Below the pieces are notes generated by a model. That model did not search any database. It saw only the letters and a list, made by a program, of their open reading frames with translations, and was not told the DNA's origin. Position numbers and translations under genes: made by a program. A DNA stretch of 44,282 bases from Thioclava sp. SK-1 (lineage in GTDB: Bacteria > Pseudomonadota > Alphaproteobacteria > Rhodobacterales > Rhodobacteraceae), in the NCBI RefSeq assembly GCF_001705665.1, contig NZ_MDHA01000067.1, positions 1 through 44,282 on the forward strand, written 5' to 3'. This document shows positions 17,575-26,177 of the stretch, piece by piece. Numbering within the stretch: position 1 is the stretch's first letter; each line of letters opens with the position of its first letter.

Positions 17575-17685
17575 ATGATCAGCTTTGATACGCTTGCCTT
17601 ATCCTTTATCGGCTTCGTTATCTTACGCAGTTTAATAGGAAAATTGCGCGTGAAGGCAGAGCTGCGCGACTCTAAGGCGCAATGA
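17575..17685 (+). CDS. Possible 36-aa single-span membrane peptide
   Basis: An ATG at 17575 with GGAG about 7 bases upstream opens a 36-codon frame ending with TGA at 17683-17685. It encodes a hydrophobic N-terminal half (DTLALSFIGFVILRSLIG) followed by a charged tail (KLRVKAELRDSKAQ), as in small membrane peptides. No homologue is known to me. The evidence is only the start context and the amino-acid pattern, so it may be chance. Confidence 0.35.
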   Translation: MISFDTLALSFIGFVILRSLIGKLRVKAELRDSKAQ

Positions 17686-17716
17686 CCCGCTGACCCCGAT
17701 CAGATTTTCGTGTTGT

Positions 17717-17743
17717 GCATTGCCCGCCGGCTTCGGGCAATGC
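17717..17743. other. Strong stem-loop upstream of the ArsR-family gene
   Basis: A perfect 10-bp stem GCATTGCCCG/CGGGCAATGC with a 7-base loop lies about 58 bases before the regulator's ATG at 17801 and 31 bases after the small frame at 17575-17685. No T-run follows in either direction. It could stop or process transcripts reading through from glnE, or be part of the regulator's leader or operator. Confidence 0.45.
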
Positions 17744-17800
17744 TATCGGAAACAGGATCGGTGCATGGGGCGGCGATCGTCAGCCATGCTAGGATCGGAT

Positions 17801-18166
17801 ATGCCACCCGAGACACAAAACGCATCCATGTTGTATCATGACACGGGCACTGCCCCCCGCGCGCCCCAAGGCAGCGCGGATATGGATCAAAATGCCCATG
17901 ACGCGGCAGCCTTTTTGAAAGCCTTGTCACATGAAGGCCGGTTGAAGATCCTGTGTTTTCTGACGACGGGTGAAAAATCTGTAACGCAGCTTGAAACGAT
18001 GTTGGGCACTCGTCAGGCTGCGGTCAGTCAGCAATTGGCGCGGTTACGCCACGAGGGCATGGTCGCCACCCGCCGCGAAGGCAAGACGATCTATTATACT
18101 TTGGCCGATACCCGCGTAGAGCAGGTGGTAAGCCTGCTGTATAAGATGTTTTGCGCCCGTCCTTAG
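17801..18166 (+). CDS. ArsR-family regulator with a BigR/SqrR-like cysteine pair
   Basis: A 121-residue winged-helix repressor of the ArsR/SmtB fold. The recognition helix lies in TRQAAVSQQLARLR (70-83) and the wing in ATRREGKTIYY. Cys52 (LKILCFL) and Cys118 (KMFC) are 66 residues apart, the same spacing as Cys41/Cys107 of SqrR and Cys42/Cys108 of BigR, which sense persulfides by forming a tetrasulfide link. There is no arsenic- or zinc-type CxC motif. This suggests a sulfide or persulfide sensor. The ATG at 17801 follows TAGGATCGG; a later ATG at 17882 would still include the fold. No sqr or sulfur-oxidation gene is adjacent, so the target genes lie elsewhere or it controls only itself. Confidence 0.8.
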   Translation: MPPETQNASMLYHDTGTAPRAPQGSADMDQNAHDAAAFLKALSHEGRLKILCFLTTGEKSVTQLETMLGTRQAAVSQQLARLRHEGMVATRREGKTIYYTLADTRVEQVVSLLYKMFCARP

Positions 18167-18306
18167 ACCTATTTTGCTGCTATTGACCGGTTTTGCGGCC
18201 CCATCGCCACTTGCCGCCGGTTGCAGGGTTTCCCAAGTTAAATTTCCGCGTTAAAGCCTGTTTGCACTCCCTGGCCCGATTGGGGCCGCAAGCAAAGAGG
18301 ACCGTC

Positions 18307-19596
18307 ATGCACGATATCCGCGCGATCCGTGAAAATCCCGAACAGTTCGATGCAGCGCTTTTGCGCCGGGGCTTGGCGCCATTGTCTGCCTCTTTGCTGT
18401 CTTTGGACGAAGCGCGTCGCACCGCGATCCAAACCGCCGAGACGGCCAAGGCAGAACAAAATGCGGCGTCAAAGAAGGTAGGCGCGGCCAAAGCCGCCGG
18501 GGACGAAGCGGAATTTGAACGCCTACGTGGATTGGTTGCCGAGAAAAAGGCCGAAGTGGCAGCCATGCAGACGCAAGCCGGTGTCAAAGACGCGGAGCTA
18601 CGTGACCTGTTGATGACCCTGCCCAATATGCCGTTGGCCGATGTGCCTGATGGTGCGGATGAGACCGAAAATGTCGAACTGTCGAAATGGGGCGAGGTTC
18701 CCAGCTTTGACTTTCCCGCCAAAGAACATTTTGACCTGCCCGCCGTGGGCGCCAACATGGATTTTGAAACTGCTGCCAAATTGTCTGGTTCGCGGTTTGT
18801 GGCCCTGAAGGGGGGCGTGGCACGGGTGCACCGCGCCTTGGCGCAATATATGCTGGACCTGCATGTCGATCATCACGCGCTGACTGAAAACATCACCCCC
18901 GTCTTGGTGCGCAGCGAGGCGATGACAGGCACCGGCCAATTGCCGAAATTCTCGGAAGACAGCTATCAGACCACGAACGGCTGGTGGCTGATCCCCACGG
19001 CCGAAGTCACATTGACCAATTTCGCGGCCGGTGAAACATGGGATGAGGCCACCCTGCCGCGCCGCTATGTCGCGCATACGAATTGCTTCCGCTCTGAGGC
19101 AGGGTCTGCGGGTAAAGACACCTCTGGCATGCTGCGCCAACACCAGTTTGAAAAGGTGGAGATGGTCACGATCTGCCATCCCGTGAACGCGCTGGATGAG
19201 CATGAGCGGATGACGAAATGCGCCGAAGCGGTGCTGGAGGGGCTAGACCTGCCCTATCGTCGTCTTGTGCTATGCACTGGGGATATCGGCTTTGGCGCAC
19301 AAAAAACCTATGACCTGGAAGTTTGGCTGCCGGGGCAGAACACCTACCGTGAGATCTCTTCGGTGTCCACCTGTGGTCAGTTTCAGGCACGGCGGATGAA
19401 CGCCCGGTTCAAACCCGAAAGCGGCGGCAAGCCAGAGTTTCTGGCCACGCTGAACGGGTCCGGTCTGGCGGTTGGGCGCTGCCTGATTGCGGTTTTGGAA
19501 AATGGCCAACACGCCGATGGCTCGGTCACATTGCCAAACGCGCTGCATCCCTATCTGGGCGGCAAAACGCGGTTGGTGGATGGCGCGTTGGTCTGA
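18307..19596 (+). CDS. serS: Seryl-tRNA synthetase
   Basis: Charges tRNA-Ser and tRNA-Sec with serine. The 429-residue protein has the N-terminal tRNA-binding coiled coil (about 25-105, rich in Ala, Glu and Lys) and the class II catalytic core. Motif 2 has [21 protein letters not shown] and motif 3 has [17 protein letters not shown]. The ATG at 18307 follows AGAGGA and starts with the usual [10 protein letters not shown]. An upstream in-frame extension to 18193 is not part of the family. A strong terminator follows. Confidence 0.97.
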   Translation: MHDIRAIRENPEQFDAALLRRGLAPLSASLLSLDEARRTAIQTAETAKAEQNAASKKVGAAKAAGDEAEFERLRGLVAEKKAEVAAMQTQAGVKDAELRDLLMTLPNMPLADVPDGADETENVELSKWGEVPSFDFPAKEHFDLPAVGANMDFETAAKLSGSRFVALKGGVARVHRALAQYMLDLHVDHHALTENITPVLVRSEAMTGTGQLPKFSEDSYQTTNGWWLIPTAEVTLTNFAAGETWDEATLPRRYVAHTNCFRSEAGSAGKDTSGMLRQHQFEKVEMVTICHPVNALDEHERMTKCAEAVLEGLDLPYRRLVLCTGDIGFGAQKTYDLEVWLPGQNTYREISSVSTCGQFQARRMNARFKPESGGKPEFLATLNGSGLAVGRCLIAVLENGQHADGSVTLPNALHPYLGGKTRLVDGALV

Positions 19597-19633
19597 TCCC
19601 GGTTTCGCATCCGGGCCTATATTATGATGGATC

Positions 19634-19660
19634 ACGGCGGGCACAATGCCCGCCGTTTTT
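19634..19660 (+). terminator. Rho-independent terminator of serS
   Basis: An 8-bp GC-rich stem CGGCGGGC/GCCCGCCG with an ACAAT loop is directly followed by TTTTT, 38 bases after the serS stop. Confidence 0.9.
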
Positions 19661-19738
19661 ATGTCGACATACCGGTATTTCCACGGGAACCACACCGGAT
19701 GTGGGGCGTTTGGCCTGAGAAACCTGCTGGAATATATC

Positions 19739-20467
19739 ATGATCCGTCTTAAGGCTGTTTTGCTGCTCATCGCCACGATTGCCTTTCTGGCATCGCCATT
19801 TTGGGCGCAAAGCTTTCGCGGCTATGATCCGCAAAATTTCCCTGTGCAAATCACCGATCCGGCCATTCAACCTGCCGGTTGGGCCTTCTCAATTTGGGGG
19901 GTGATTTATCTTTGGCTGCTGGGACACGCGGTGATGTCCACTTTCAAACGCTCCGACGCGCCTGATTGGGATGCACCGCGTTGGGGCATGATTTGTTCAC
20001 TGGGCTTAGGTGCAAGTTGGTTGCAAGTCGCGATGGTGGCCCCGGTGCTCGCAACAGTGCAAATCTGGCTGATGGCGGGTTTTGCCCTTTGGGCATTGTC
20101 GAAGACCGGCCAGGCCAAACCCACAAAACATGCGCGTTTTGCGCTGCTGTCGGGGCCGATCGGCCTTTACGCGGGCTGGGTGACCGCGGCAACCGGTGTG
20201 GCCACCGGTGTTGTGCTGATTGGTTATGGCATCGGGTCAGAGACGGCCGTCTCATTAACGATGCTATGTGTGATTGCCGCAGTGGCGCTGACAGTGACGG
20301 CGCGGATGAACCCGCCTGTCACCTATCCGATCGGTGTGATCTGGGCGCTGATTGGGGTGATTGCGGCCAATTGGGGACGTGATCTAATCATGCTGCCTGC
20401 CGCCATTTTCGCCCTTGCCCTTCTGGCACTGGTGCTGCGGCCTTTCCTGCCTCGGTCCACCGTGTGA
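19739..20467 (+). CDS. Multi-pass membrane protein, TspO/MBR-related
   Basis: A 242-residue protein made almost entirely of hydrophobic segments, about eight. The block PAGWAFSIWGVIYLWLL (about 43-59) resembles the P..W.F..W...Y core of TspO/MBR tryptophan-rich proteins, but the length is greater than the 150-170 residues of typical TspO. Larger TspO-related proteins are known in bacteria. The ATG at 19739 is chosen since the upstream in-frame part overlaps the serS terminator. A ligand such as porphyrin is possible but not shown. It converges on soxG with a strong stem-loop between. Confidence 0.55.
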   Translation: MIRLKAVLLLIATIAFLASPFWAQSFRGYDPQNFPVQITDPAIQPAGWAFSIWGVIYLWLLGHAVMSTFKRSDAPDWDAPRWGMICSLGLGASWLQVAMVAPVLATVQIWLMAGFALWALSKTGQAKPTKHARFALLSGPIGLYAGWVTAATGVATGVVLIGYGIGSETAVSLTMLCVIAAVALTVTARMNPPVTYPIGVIWALIGVIAANWGRDLIMLPAAIFALALLALVLRPFLPRSTV

Positions 20468-20472
20468 CCATC

Positions 20473-20504
20473 GCATCGGCGCGGTGGTAAACCCGCGCCG
20501 ATGC
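20473..20504. terminator. Stem-loop between convergent genes
   Basis: A perfect 12-bp stem GCATCGGCGCGG (20473-20484) with CCGCGCCGATGC (20493-20504) and an 8-base loop lies between the stops of the TspO-like gene and soxG. No long T-run is present on either side. It probably serves as a bidirectional terminator or transcript-end stabiliser. Confidence 0.6.
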
Positions 20505-20510
20505 TGTAGG

Positions 20511-21062
20511 TCAGAAAATTTCGCCGCCCTTACGCGCCGACACTTCCAACAGCCCCATCACATAGCCCGCGACAGACCGGAAGCAGACCAGCGACAGTTG
20601 ATCTGCCCCAGAACGCCAAACCGCAGCATTCACCTGCGCAGTGCGGGTGCGCCGGATTTCGTCATCAGCCAATGTGGCAAAATCAATTGGGGACAGTTTC
20701 ATCACCACTTCCTGCGCGCGCGCGCCGGTCACGGTGAACATCGCGCGCGCGTCGGAGACATCCACGACCAAAGCATGCGTGCCTGCAAGTGCCTGTTCCA
20801 ATTGCGCAGTCAGGCTACGCGCGCGGGCGTGGTCGCACAAAAGCAGCAATTCATCGGGGGACATCCACGCCACCATCACATCGTCGGCCTGAGCAAAACT
20901 ACGCATCTTTGGAACAGAAACGCCCAGTGATTTCAGGGCCTTGGAGAGGGGCTTTGATCCTAAATCCGAACGTATCGTGATCATGCCCTGCAGCCCGGTT
21001 TCGACGACACAGGCAAAGCCGTCATAACTGCGGCCATTCAATGCGCTGACAGGTTCAGACAT
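20511..21062 (-). CDS. soxG: Sarcosine oxidase gamma subunit
   Basis: The smallest catalytic-complex partner of the heterotetrameric sarcosine oxidase, which turns sarcosine, oxygen and tetrahydrofolate into glycine, hydrogen peroxide and methylene-tetrahydrofolate. The 183-residue protein starts MSEPVSALNGRSYDG and contains the GcvT-like pattern of gamma subunits: WMSPDELLLL, VVDVSDARAMFTVTG, and FRSVAGYVMGLLEVSA near the end. It is the last gene of the operon; its ATG at 21062 overlaps the soxA stop by eight bases. The upstream in-frame part of the open frame lies within soxA and is not used. Confidence 0.92.
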   Translation of the reverse strand: MSEPVSALNGRSYDGFACVVETGLQGMITIRSDLGSKPLSKALKSLGVSVPKMRSFAQADDVMVAWMSPDELLLLCDHARARSLTAQLEQALAGTHALVVDVSDARAMFTVTGARAQEVVMKLSPIDFATLADDEIRRTRTAQVNAAVWRSGADQLSLVCFRSVAGYVMGLLEVSARKGGEIF

Positions 21063-24006
21063 TTTGTTTTGCCCCTTCTGTGTCATAGAAAACCTGATCA
21101 ACAATTCGACAGGCCACCATGCCATTTTCCCCTTGGAAGGCGATCTCTTCGCCAATCCGGTCTGGCCCACGATGCACGAGCGCCATCGCGATCCCCTTTT
21201 TCACCGTCGGTGAATAATAGGTTGACGTCACACGCCCCTGTAGCAACCGCTGCCCATTGGCGTTGAACCCGTCCAGCGGCGCATGGCTGCCATCGGGCAG
21301 CACAGACCCGTCCAACGTTTCCAGCCCAACCAATTTCCAACGGTCGGGATTGGCCAGATAGGAACGTTCTTGCGCGCGCTTGCCAAGGAAATCGGCTTTC
21401 TTCTTGGAAATAGCCCAATTCAGGTTCAGGTCTTGCGGAATGACGGTGCCATCCGTTTCATCCCCGATCATGATAAAGCCCTTTTCGGCGCGCATAACAT
21501 GCAGGGCCTCTGTGCCATAAGGCATTACACCCAGATCGCTGCCTGCATCGACCAAAACCTCCCACAGTTCCAACCCGCGCGACGCAGGCGCCGCGATTTC
21601 ATAAGACAGCTCGCCCGAGAATGAGATCCGGAAGACACGCACCGGAATGCCGCCCAATTCCCCCTCTTGCCACGCCATGAACGGGAACGCATCCGCAGAC
21701 ACATCCATGCCGCCCAAACGTTCCAGTATCATTCGGGCCTTGGGACCAACGACCGCGATCTGCGCGAATGCTTCTGTCAAATTGGCGGTATAGACTTTCC
21801 AATCCCACCATTCGCATTGCAGCCAATCTTCCATCCAGCCGTGGATATGCTCTGCCCCGCCAGAGGTTGTATGTACAAGGAAACTGTCTTCGGACAGGCG
21901 CGCCACAACGCCGTCATCCATCAAGAAGCCATTCTCGTTGCACATCAGCCCATAGCGACATTTACCAACCTTCAGCGTCGACATCATATTGGTATAGAGC
22001 ATATCGAGGAATTTCCCGGCATCCGGCCCTTTGACCAGAATTTTCCCCAAGGTCGACGCATCCAGAAGCCCAACATTTTCGCGGGTATTGAGGATCTCAC
22101 GGTTGACCGAGTCTCGATGCGTCTCCTCACCGCGCGGATAGGTATAGGGACGACGCCATTGGCCCACCGGTTCCCAATGCGCATGATGGGCTTCGTGCCA
22201 GCTTTGTATCGGCGTGCGGCGCAGTGGTTGAAACAGATCGCCCTTGGCCTCGGCCGTTACCGCGCCAAGGCTGATCGGCGTATATGGTGGGCGGAACGTA
22301 GTTGTTCCTGTGGCCGGGATCGGCTGCCCCAGCGCATCAGAAAGAATAGCCAATCCGTTGATGTTGGATAATTTACCCTGATCCGTCGCCATGCCCAATG
22401 TGGTATATCGTTTTGTATGCTCGACAGATTCAAACCCCTCGCGGGCGGCGAGCTGCACGTCAGAAACTTTGACGTCATTTTGGAAATCCAAAAACGCCTT
22501 GGCCTTCAGCGCCTCTCCTGCGCCGGCAGGCATCAACCATACTGCAGACATCGCCGCCTCGGCTTCGGCAAAGGCTGGAACATTGGCTTCGGCCATCACA
22601 TCTTGCAGCTGCAGCATGCCATTGGCCGCGCCAACCGCCTGCACCATCGCCTGCCCCTGATCCCCCAAGGGCGGGCGGTCAGGGTCGGGTCGGAACATCG
22701 CATGGCTGTCATCCCAGGTCAGTTTACCACCGCAATGGGACCACAGATGCACAACAGGGGACCAGCCACCCGACATGGCGACACAATCGCAGGCGATGTC
22801 CTCCACCGCGCCGCCTTCACCGGCCTGCGCGCAAATCTGAACACCGGTGACCGATTTACGGCCCAGGGCACGCGCGATGCCGCGCCCTTCCAACACGCGA
22901 ATGCCCTTGGCCCGGGCCAATTCGGGCAGCTCTCCGATGGCGCTGTCGCGGGCATCGATGATTGCGGGCACGGTCAGCCCCGCCTCTGTCAGCGCCAGTG
23001 CGGTGCGATAGGCATCGTCATTATTGGTGACAATTACAGTGCGGTCGCCGGGCGACACCGCCCAATTCACAACGTAATCGCGCACAGCAGAGGCCAGCAT
23101 GACACCAGGCACGTCGTTGCCCGCAAAGGCAAGCGGGCGTTCAATGGCACCCGTGGCCGTGATCGTCAGCCCGACACGCATCCGCCATAAACGGTGGCGC
23201 GGCTTGCCCGAATCCGGCGCGGTCTCTCCGACGCTTTCATAGCCGATGACATAGCCATGATCATGCAGCCCTGCAGCCATGAAACGGGTGCGCAATGTAA
23301 CATTGGGCATGGCCTTCAGCCGCGTCAGGGTTTGATCAACCCATGCCTGCGGGTCCAGCCCGTCAATCTGCCCACCATCGACGGGCGTACGCCCGCCCCA
23401 ATGCGCGGTCTGTTCCACCAACCAGACCCGTTTACCAGCCGCCCCGTGTTTCAGCGCGGCCGCCAGCCCTGCGACACCGCCGCCCACGACCAGCACATCC
23501 GCATAGGTATAGGCCTGCTCATACCGATCGGGATCGGCCTCTTTTGGCGCAGCACCAAGTCCGGCAGAATGGCGGATGATCGGCTCATAGAGATGTTTCC
23601 ATGCCGCACGCGGACCCATGAATGTCTTGTAATAGAACCCGGCGGGCAGGAATTTTGAGAATTTGTCGTTGATCTCACCAATATCGGTGTTGAGCGAAGG
23701 CCAATGGTTTTGGCTTTTCAGTTCGGCACCAGCGAAAAGTTCGGTCGTGGTGGTGCGTTGATCGGGCTCAAACCGGGCATTTCGACCCATTGAGACCAAG
23801 GCATTGGGTTCTTCCGCGCCCGAACCGACCAAACCGCGGGGACGGTGATATTTGAACGAACGCCCCAAAAGCGACTGCCCCGCGCCAAGCAAAGCAGACG
23901 CCAAAGTATCGCCTGCAAACCCATGCATGGGTTTGCCGTTAAAACTGAAAGACAAGGAGGTGGCGCGGTCGATCAGGCGACCGCCTTTGGACAGACGGGT
24001 GCTCAT
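21055..24006 (-). CDS. soxA: Sarcosine oxidase alpha subunit
   Basis: The 983-residue alpha subunit binds NAD and takes the iminium intermediate to tetrahydrofolate. An N-terminal domain of about 100 residues (with GDTLASALLGAG and SFKYHRPRGLVG) has the ferredoxin-like fold seen in this family. The Rossmann motif VVGGGVAGLAAAL is at 173-185. The C-terminal 380 residues are a GcvT-type aminomethyltransferase domain that holds folate (GLLDASTLGKILVKGPDA, and FRISFSGELSYEI). The ATG at 24006 overlaps the soxD stop. The length is normal for alphaproteobacterial SoxA. Confidence 0.97.
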   Translation of the reverse strand: MSTRLSKGGRLIDRATSLSFSFNGKPMHGFAGDTLASALLGAGQSLLGRSFKYHRPRGLVGSGAEEPNALVSMGRNARFEPDQRTTTTELFAGAELKSQNHWPSLNTDIGEINDKFSKFLPAGFYYKTFMGPRAAWKHLYEPIIRHSAGLGAAPKEADPDRYEQAYTYADVLVVGGGVAGLAAALKHGAAGKRVWLVEQTAHWGGRTPVDGGQIDGLDPQAWVDQTLTRLKAMPNVTLRTRFMAAGLHDHGYVIGYESVGETAPDSGKPRHRLWRMRVGLTITATGAIERPLAFAGNDVPGVMLASAVRDYVVNWAVSPGDRTVIVTNNDDAYRTALALTEAGLTVPAIIDARDSAIGELPELARAKGIRVLEGRGIARALGRKSVTGVQICAQAGEGGAVEDIACDCVAMSGGWSPVVHLWSHCGGKLTWDDSHAMFRPDPDRPPLGDQGQAMVQAVGAANGMLQLQDVMAEANVPAFAEAEAAMSAVWLMPAGAGEALKAKAFLDFQNDVKVSDVQLAAREGFESVEHTKRYTTLGMATDQGKLSNINGLAILSDALGQPIPATGTTTFRPPYTPISLGAVTAEAKGDLFQPLRRTPIQSWHEAHHAHWEPVGQWRRPYTYPRGEETHRDSVNREILNTRENVGLLDASTLGKILVKGPDAGKFLDMLYTNMMSTLKVGKCRYGLMCNENGFLMDDGVVARLSEDSFLVHTTSGGAEHIHGWMEDWLQCEWWDWKVYTANLTEAFAQIAVVGPKARMILERLGGMDVSADAFPFMAWQEGELGGIPVRVFRISFSGELSYEIAAPASRGLELWEVLVDAGSDLGVMPYGTEALHVMRAEKGFIMIGDETDGTVIPQDLNLNWAISKKKADFLGKRAQERSYLANPDRWKLVGLETLDGSVLPDGSHAPLDGFNANGQRLLQGRVTSTYYSPTVKKGIAMALVHRGPDRIGEEIAFQGENGMVACRIVDQVFYDTEGAKQNV

Positions 24007-24326
24007 ACTAAACCCTCCCAGTTGGGGCGCTTGGCCTTGATCGCATCGAGAATATGTTTGGGGGGCTGTGTCGTTTGCGCACTATAGGTGCCAAAGACTT
24101 CAAGCGTGGCAGTGCAGCGGGCCGCCAGAAACCACTTGCCACACCCTGCTGAGTGCCGCCAACGTTCAAAATGCACCCCTTTGGGGTTCTTCCGAGCAAA
24201 GAGATAGGTTTCAAATTCGGCATCCGAGGCGCCGGGGCCAAAGCGTTTAAGATGTGCTTCGCCGCCGGCATGGAGTTCGGTTTCCTCGGCCCGGATACCG
24301 CAATATGGGCATGTCAGAATGAGCAT
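24003..24326 (-). CDS. soxD: Sarcosine oxidase delta subunit
   Basis: A 107-residue zinc-binding subunit. The ligands seen in known SoxD proteins are present: Cys6 and Cys9 (CPYCG), and His58 and Cys62 (RHSAGCGKWF). EFETYLFARKNPKGVHFERW is a typical central block. It overlaps soxA by four bases (ATGA). The preceding gene in the operon is a 51-residue membrane peptide rather than soxB, which is unusual compared with the plain soxBDAG order. Confidence 0.95.
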   Translation of the reverse strand: MLILTCPYCGIRAEETELHAGGEAHLKRFGPGASDAEFETYLFARKNPKGVHFERWRHSAGCGKWFLAARCTATLEVFGTYSAQTTQPPKHILDAIKAKRPNWEGLV

Positions 24327-24365
24327 GGTGCGCGCTCCCTGTTTTGGGCGCGCACAAGGCGCCCC

Positions 24366-24521
24366 TTAGTTGTTGCCGTCGGGCAGGTCGATTTGGATTT
24401 CGGGTTCATCGGCGGAGGGGACATCGCCGCCTGAATAGATGTACCAGCCAAGCCCTGCGACGACGACAATAAGCGCGCCGATGAGGAAGGATTTGGTGTT
24501 GCCTGAGTTGTTATCGGCCAT
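24366..24521 (-). CDS. 51-aa single-span membrane peptide between soxB and soxD
   Basis: A short gene read from the ATG at 24521 to a TAA at 24368-24366. The peptide has a polar start (MADNNSGNTK), one membrane helix (FLIGALIVVVAGLGWYIYSG) and an acidic tail (DEPEIQIDLPDG). An AAAGGA site lies about 10 bases upstream. It lies on the same strand as the sox genes, 39 bases before soxD, so it is likely co-transcribed. I know of no function. It could anchor or assist the oxidase at the membrane, but this is only inferred from position. Confidence 0.65.
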   Translation of the reverse strand: MADNNSGNTKSFLIGALIVVVAGLGWYIYSGGDVPSADEPEIQIDLPDGNN

Positions 24522-24616
24522 TGTAATGAGTCCTTTTGATCTGATTTCAAAAGGATAACGGCGCTGTGATAGGAATAGTTCCCAGCATACGCAACGTCAG
24601 CATCGTGGCCCATGCC

Positions 24617-24668
24617 AGGGGCTTTGCGCCCCCGGACCCCCGCAGGATATTTCGGGCAAGATGAAAGC
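24617..24668. repeat. REP-like intergenic repeat of Rhodobacterales
   Basis: The block from AGGGGCTTTGCGCCCCCGGA through CAGGATATTTCGGGCAAGATGAAAG resembles an intergenic sequence I know from many Roseobacter-group genomes (a GGGGC...GCCCC hairpin, then CCGGACCCCCG, then a TATTT..G..AAGATGAAA tail). Here it lies between the end of soxB and the start of the small sox-operon gene. The hairpin at 24618-24632 could affect the operon's mRNA. Confidence 0.5.
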
Positions 24669-24684
24669 AATTTCAGCTGTTGCA

Positions 24685-25932
24685 TCAATGGGCCACCCCG
24701 GCTGCAACGGATTCGTCGATAAAGCGCCCCTCGCGGAAGCGGTTAAGGCCGAAATCTGCCGCCAATGGGCCGGGAGTGCCGCGTGCAACCAGCTCTGCCA
24801 TCGCCCAGCCCGAGCCAGGGATCGCTTTGAAGCCGCCAGTGCCCCAGCCGCAATTCACAAAGACATTCTTGATCGGTGTCGCGGAGAGGATGGGTGAACG
24901 GTCGCCTGTCATATCGACAATGCCGCCCCATTGGCGCAGCATTTTCAGACGTGAGATGATGGGGAAGGTTTCGACCAAGGCGCGTGTAGTTTCTTCGACA
25001 TGGTGCCAGGAGCCTCGCTGTGTATAATTGTTAAACCCGTCGGTGCCGCCGCCAATAACCATTTCGCCCTTATCCGATTGCGACATATAGCCATGCACGA
25101 GATTGGCCATCACCACCATATCCATACAGGGTTTGACCGGTTCGGACACCCAAGCCTGTAGGGCAACCGATTCCAGCGGCAGCCGAAACCCGGCCATATC
25201 TGCAAGCACCGAGCTGTGGCCCGCGGTGACGATGGAGAGGGTTTCGCATTCGATCGCCCCTTTTGTGGTATCAATGCCTGCCACTGTACCGTTTTGGGTG
25301 CGGATGCCTGTGACCTCGCATTGTTGGATGATATCCATTCCCATTGCAGAGCAGGCCCGGGCATAGCCCCAGGCCACGGCGTCATGGCGCGCAGTGCCAC
25401 CGCGTTCCTGGTACAGCGCGCCCAGCACCGGGTAGCGCGGCCCATCAATATTAATGATTGGGACCAGCGCCCTGACCTCATCTCGGTCGATCCATCTGGT
25501 GGAGACCCCTTGCAAATCATTGGCATAGACGGTGCGTTTGTAGCCACGCATTTCATGTTCGGATTGCGCCAGCATCAGCAAGCCGCGAGGCGAGAACATT
25601 ACGTTGTAGTTCAGGTCCTGGCTGAGCCCTTCGTAAAGCTGCAGCGCCTTATCGAAAATCGCAGCAGAGGCATCTTGCAAGTAATTTGACCGAATGATGG
25701 TGGTGTTACGTCCGGTATTGCCCCCGCCCAGCCAGCCTTTTTCAACGATCGCGACATCGGTGATACCATGCACTTTACCAAGGTAATATGCGGTGGCCAG
25801 CCCGTGCCCGCCGGCGCCAATGATAACCGCTTTGTATTTCTTTTTCGGGACGGGACTGCGCCACGCCTTTTCCCAGCCTGCGTGATAGCGCATCGCCTCA
25901 CGCGCGACGGCGAAGATGGAATATTTCCGCAA
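24685..25932 (-). CDS. soxB: Sarcosine oxidase beta subunit
   Basis: The 415-residue flavoprotein that carries the site of sarcosine oxidation. It has the dinucleotide motif VIIGAGGHGLATAYYLG (36-52) and the GNTGRNTTIIRSNYL block near the FAD. His183 in GTARHDAVAWGYA is the likely site of covalent FMN attachment, judged by comparison with known SoxB. The C-terminal GWGTGGFKAIPGSGWAMAELV completes the FAD site. It is the first gene of a five-gene operon (soxB, small peptide, soxD, soxA, soxG) and is divergent from ccmI. The operon feeds sarcosine, from glycine betaine, into glycine and one-carbon metabolism. Confidence 0.97.
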   Translation of the reverse strand: MRKYSIFAVAREAMRYHAGWEKAWRSPVPKKKYKAVIIGAGGHGLATAYYLGKVHGITDVAIVEKGWLGGGNTGRNTTIIRSNYLQDASAAIFDKALQLYEGLSQDLNYNVMFSPRGLLMLAQSEHEMRGYKRTVYANDLQGVSTRWIDRDEVRALVPIINIDGPRYPVLGALYQERGGTARHDAVAWGYARACSAMGMDIIQQCEVTGIRTQNGTVAGIDTTKGAIECETLSIVTAGHSSVLADMAGFRLPLESVALQAWVSEPVKPCMDMVVMANLVHGYMSQSDKGEMVIGGGTDGFNNYTQRGSWHHVEETTRALVETFPIISRLKMLRQWGGIVDMTGDRSPILSATPIKNVFVNCGWGTGGFKAIPGSGWAMAELVARGTPGPLAADFGLNRFREGRFIDESVAAGVAH

Positions 25933-26177
25933 GGTCTGGCTCCCGTAATCGTGATGTCGTGTCGATGGCCCGCAGCGAGTCAGCTACAGGCCGCCATCTT
26001 CCTTGTGATGGACAAAGCGCGTGGCGAAAAGCCCCTTGGTTGCGGCATTTCCGGTCAAAATGCGACATGGCGTCTTTTGTGCCCAAGATTGCCAAGATAC
26101 CGCGGGATCGTGCCTGCGACACGCTTGCCCCTTTCGCCAAAGGTCGCGATTGCCTAAATGGATGCAATGGATGAGGA

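Noticed and set aside
20511-25932. Thiosulfate-oxidising Sox (sulfur) operon because of the sox gene names
   Set aside because: The proteins are sarcosine oxidase subunits by their GcvT, FAD and zinc motifs; the shared symbol is a naming coincidence.
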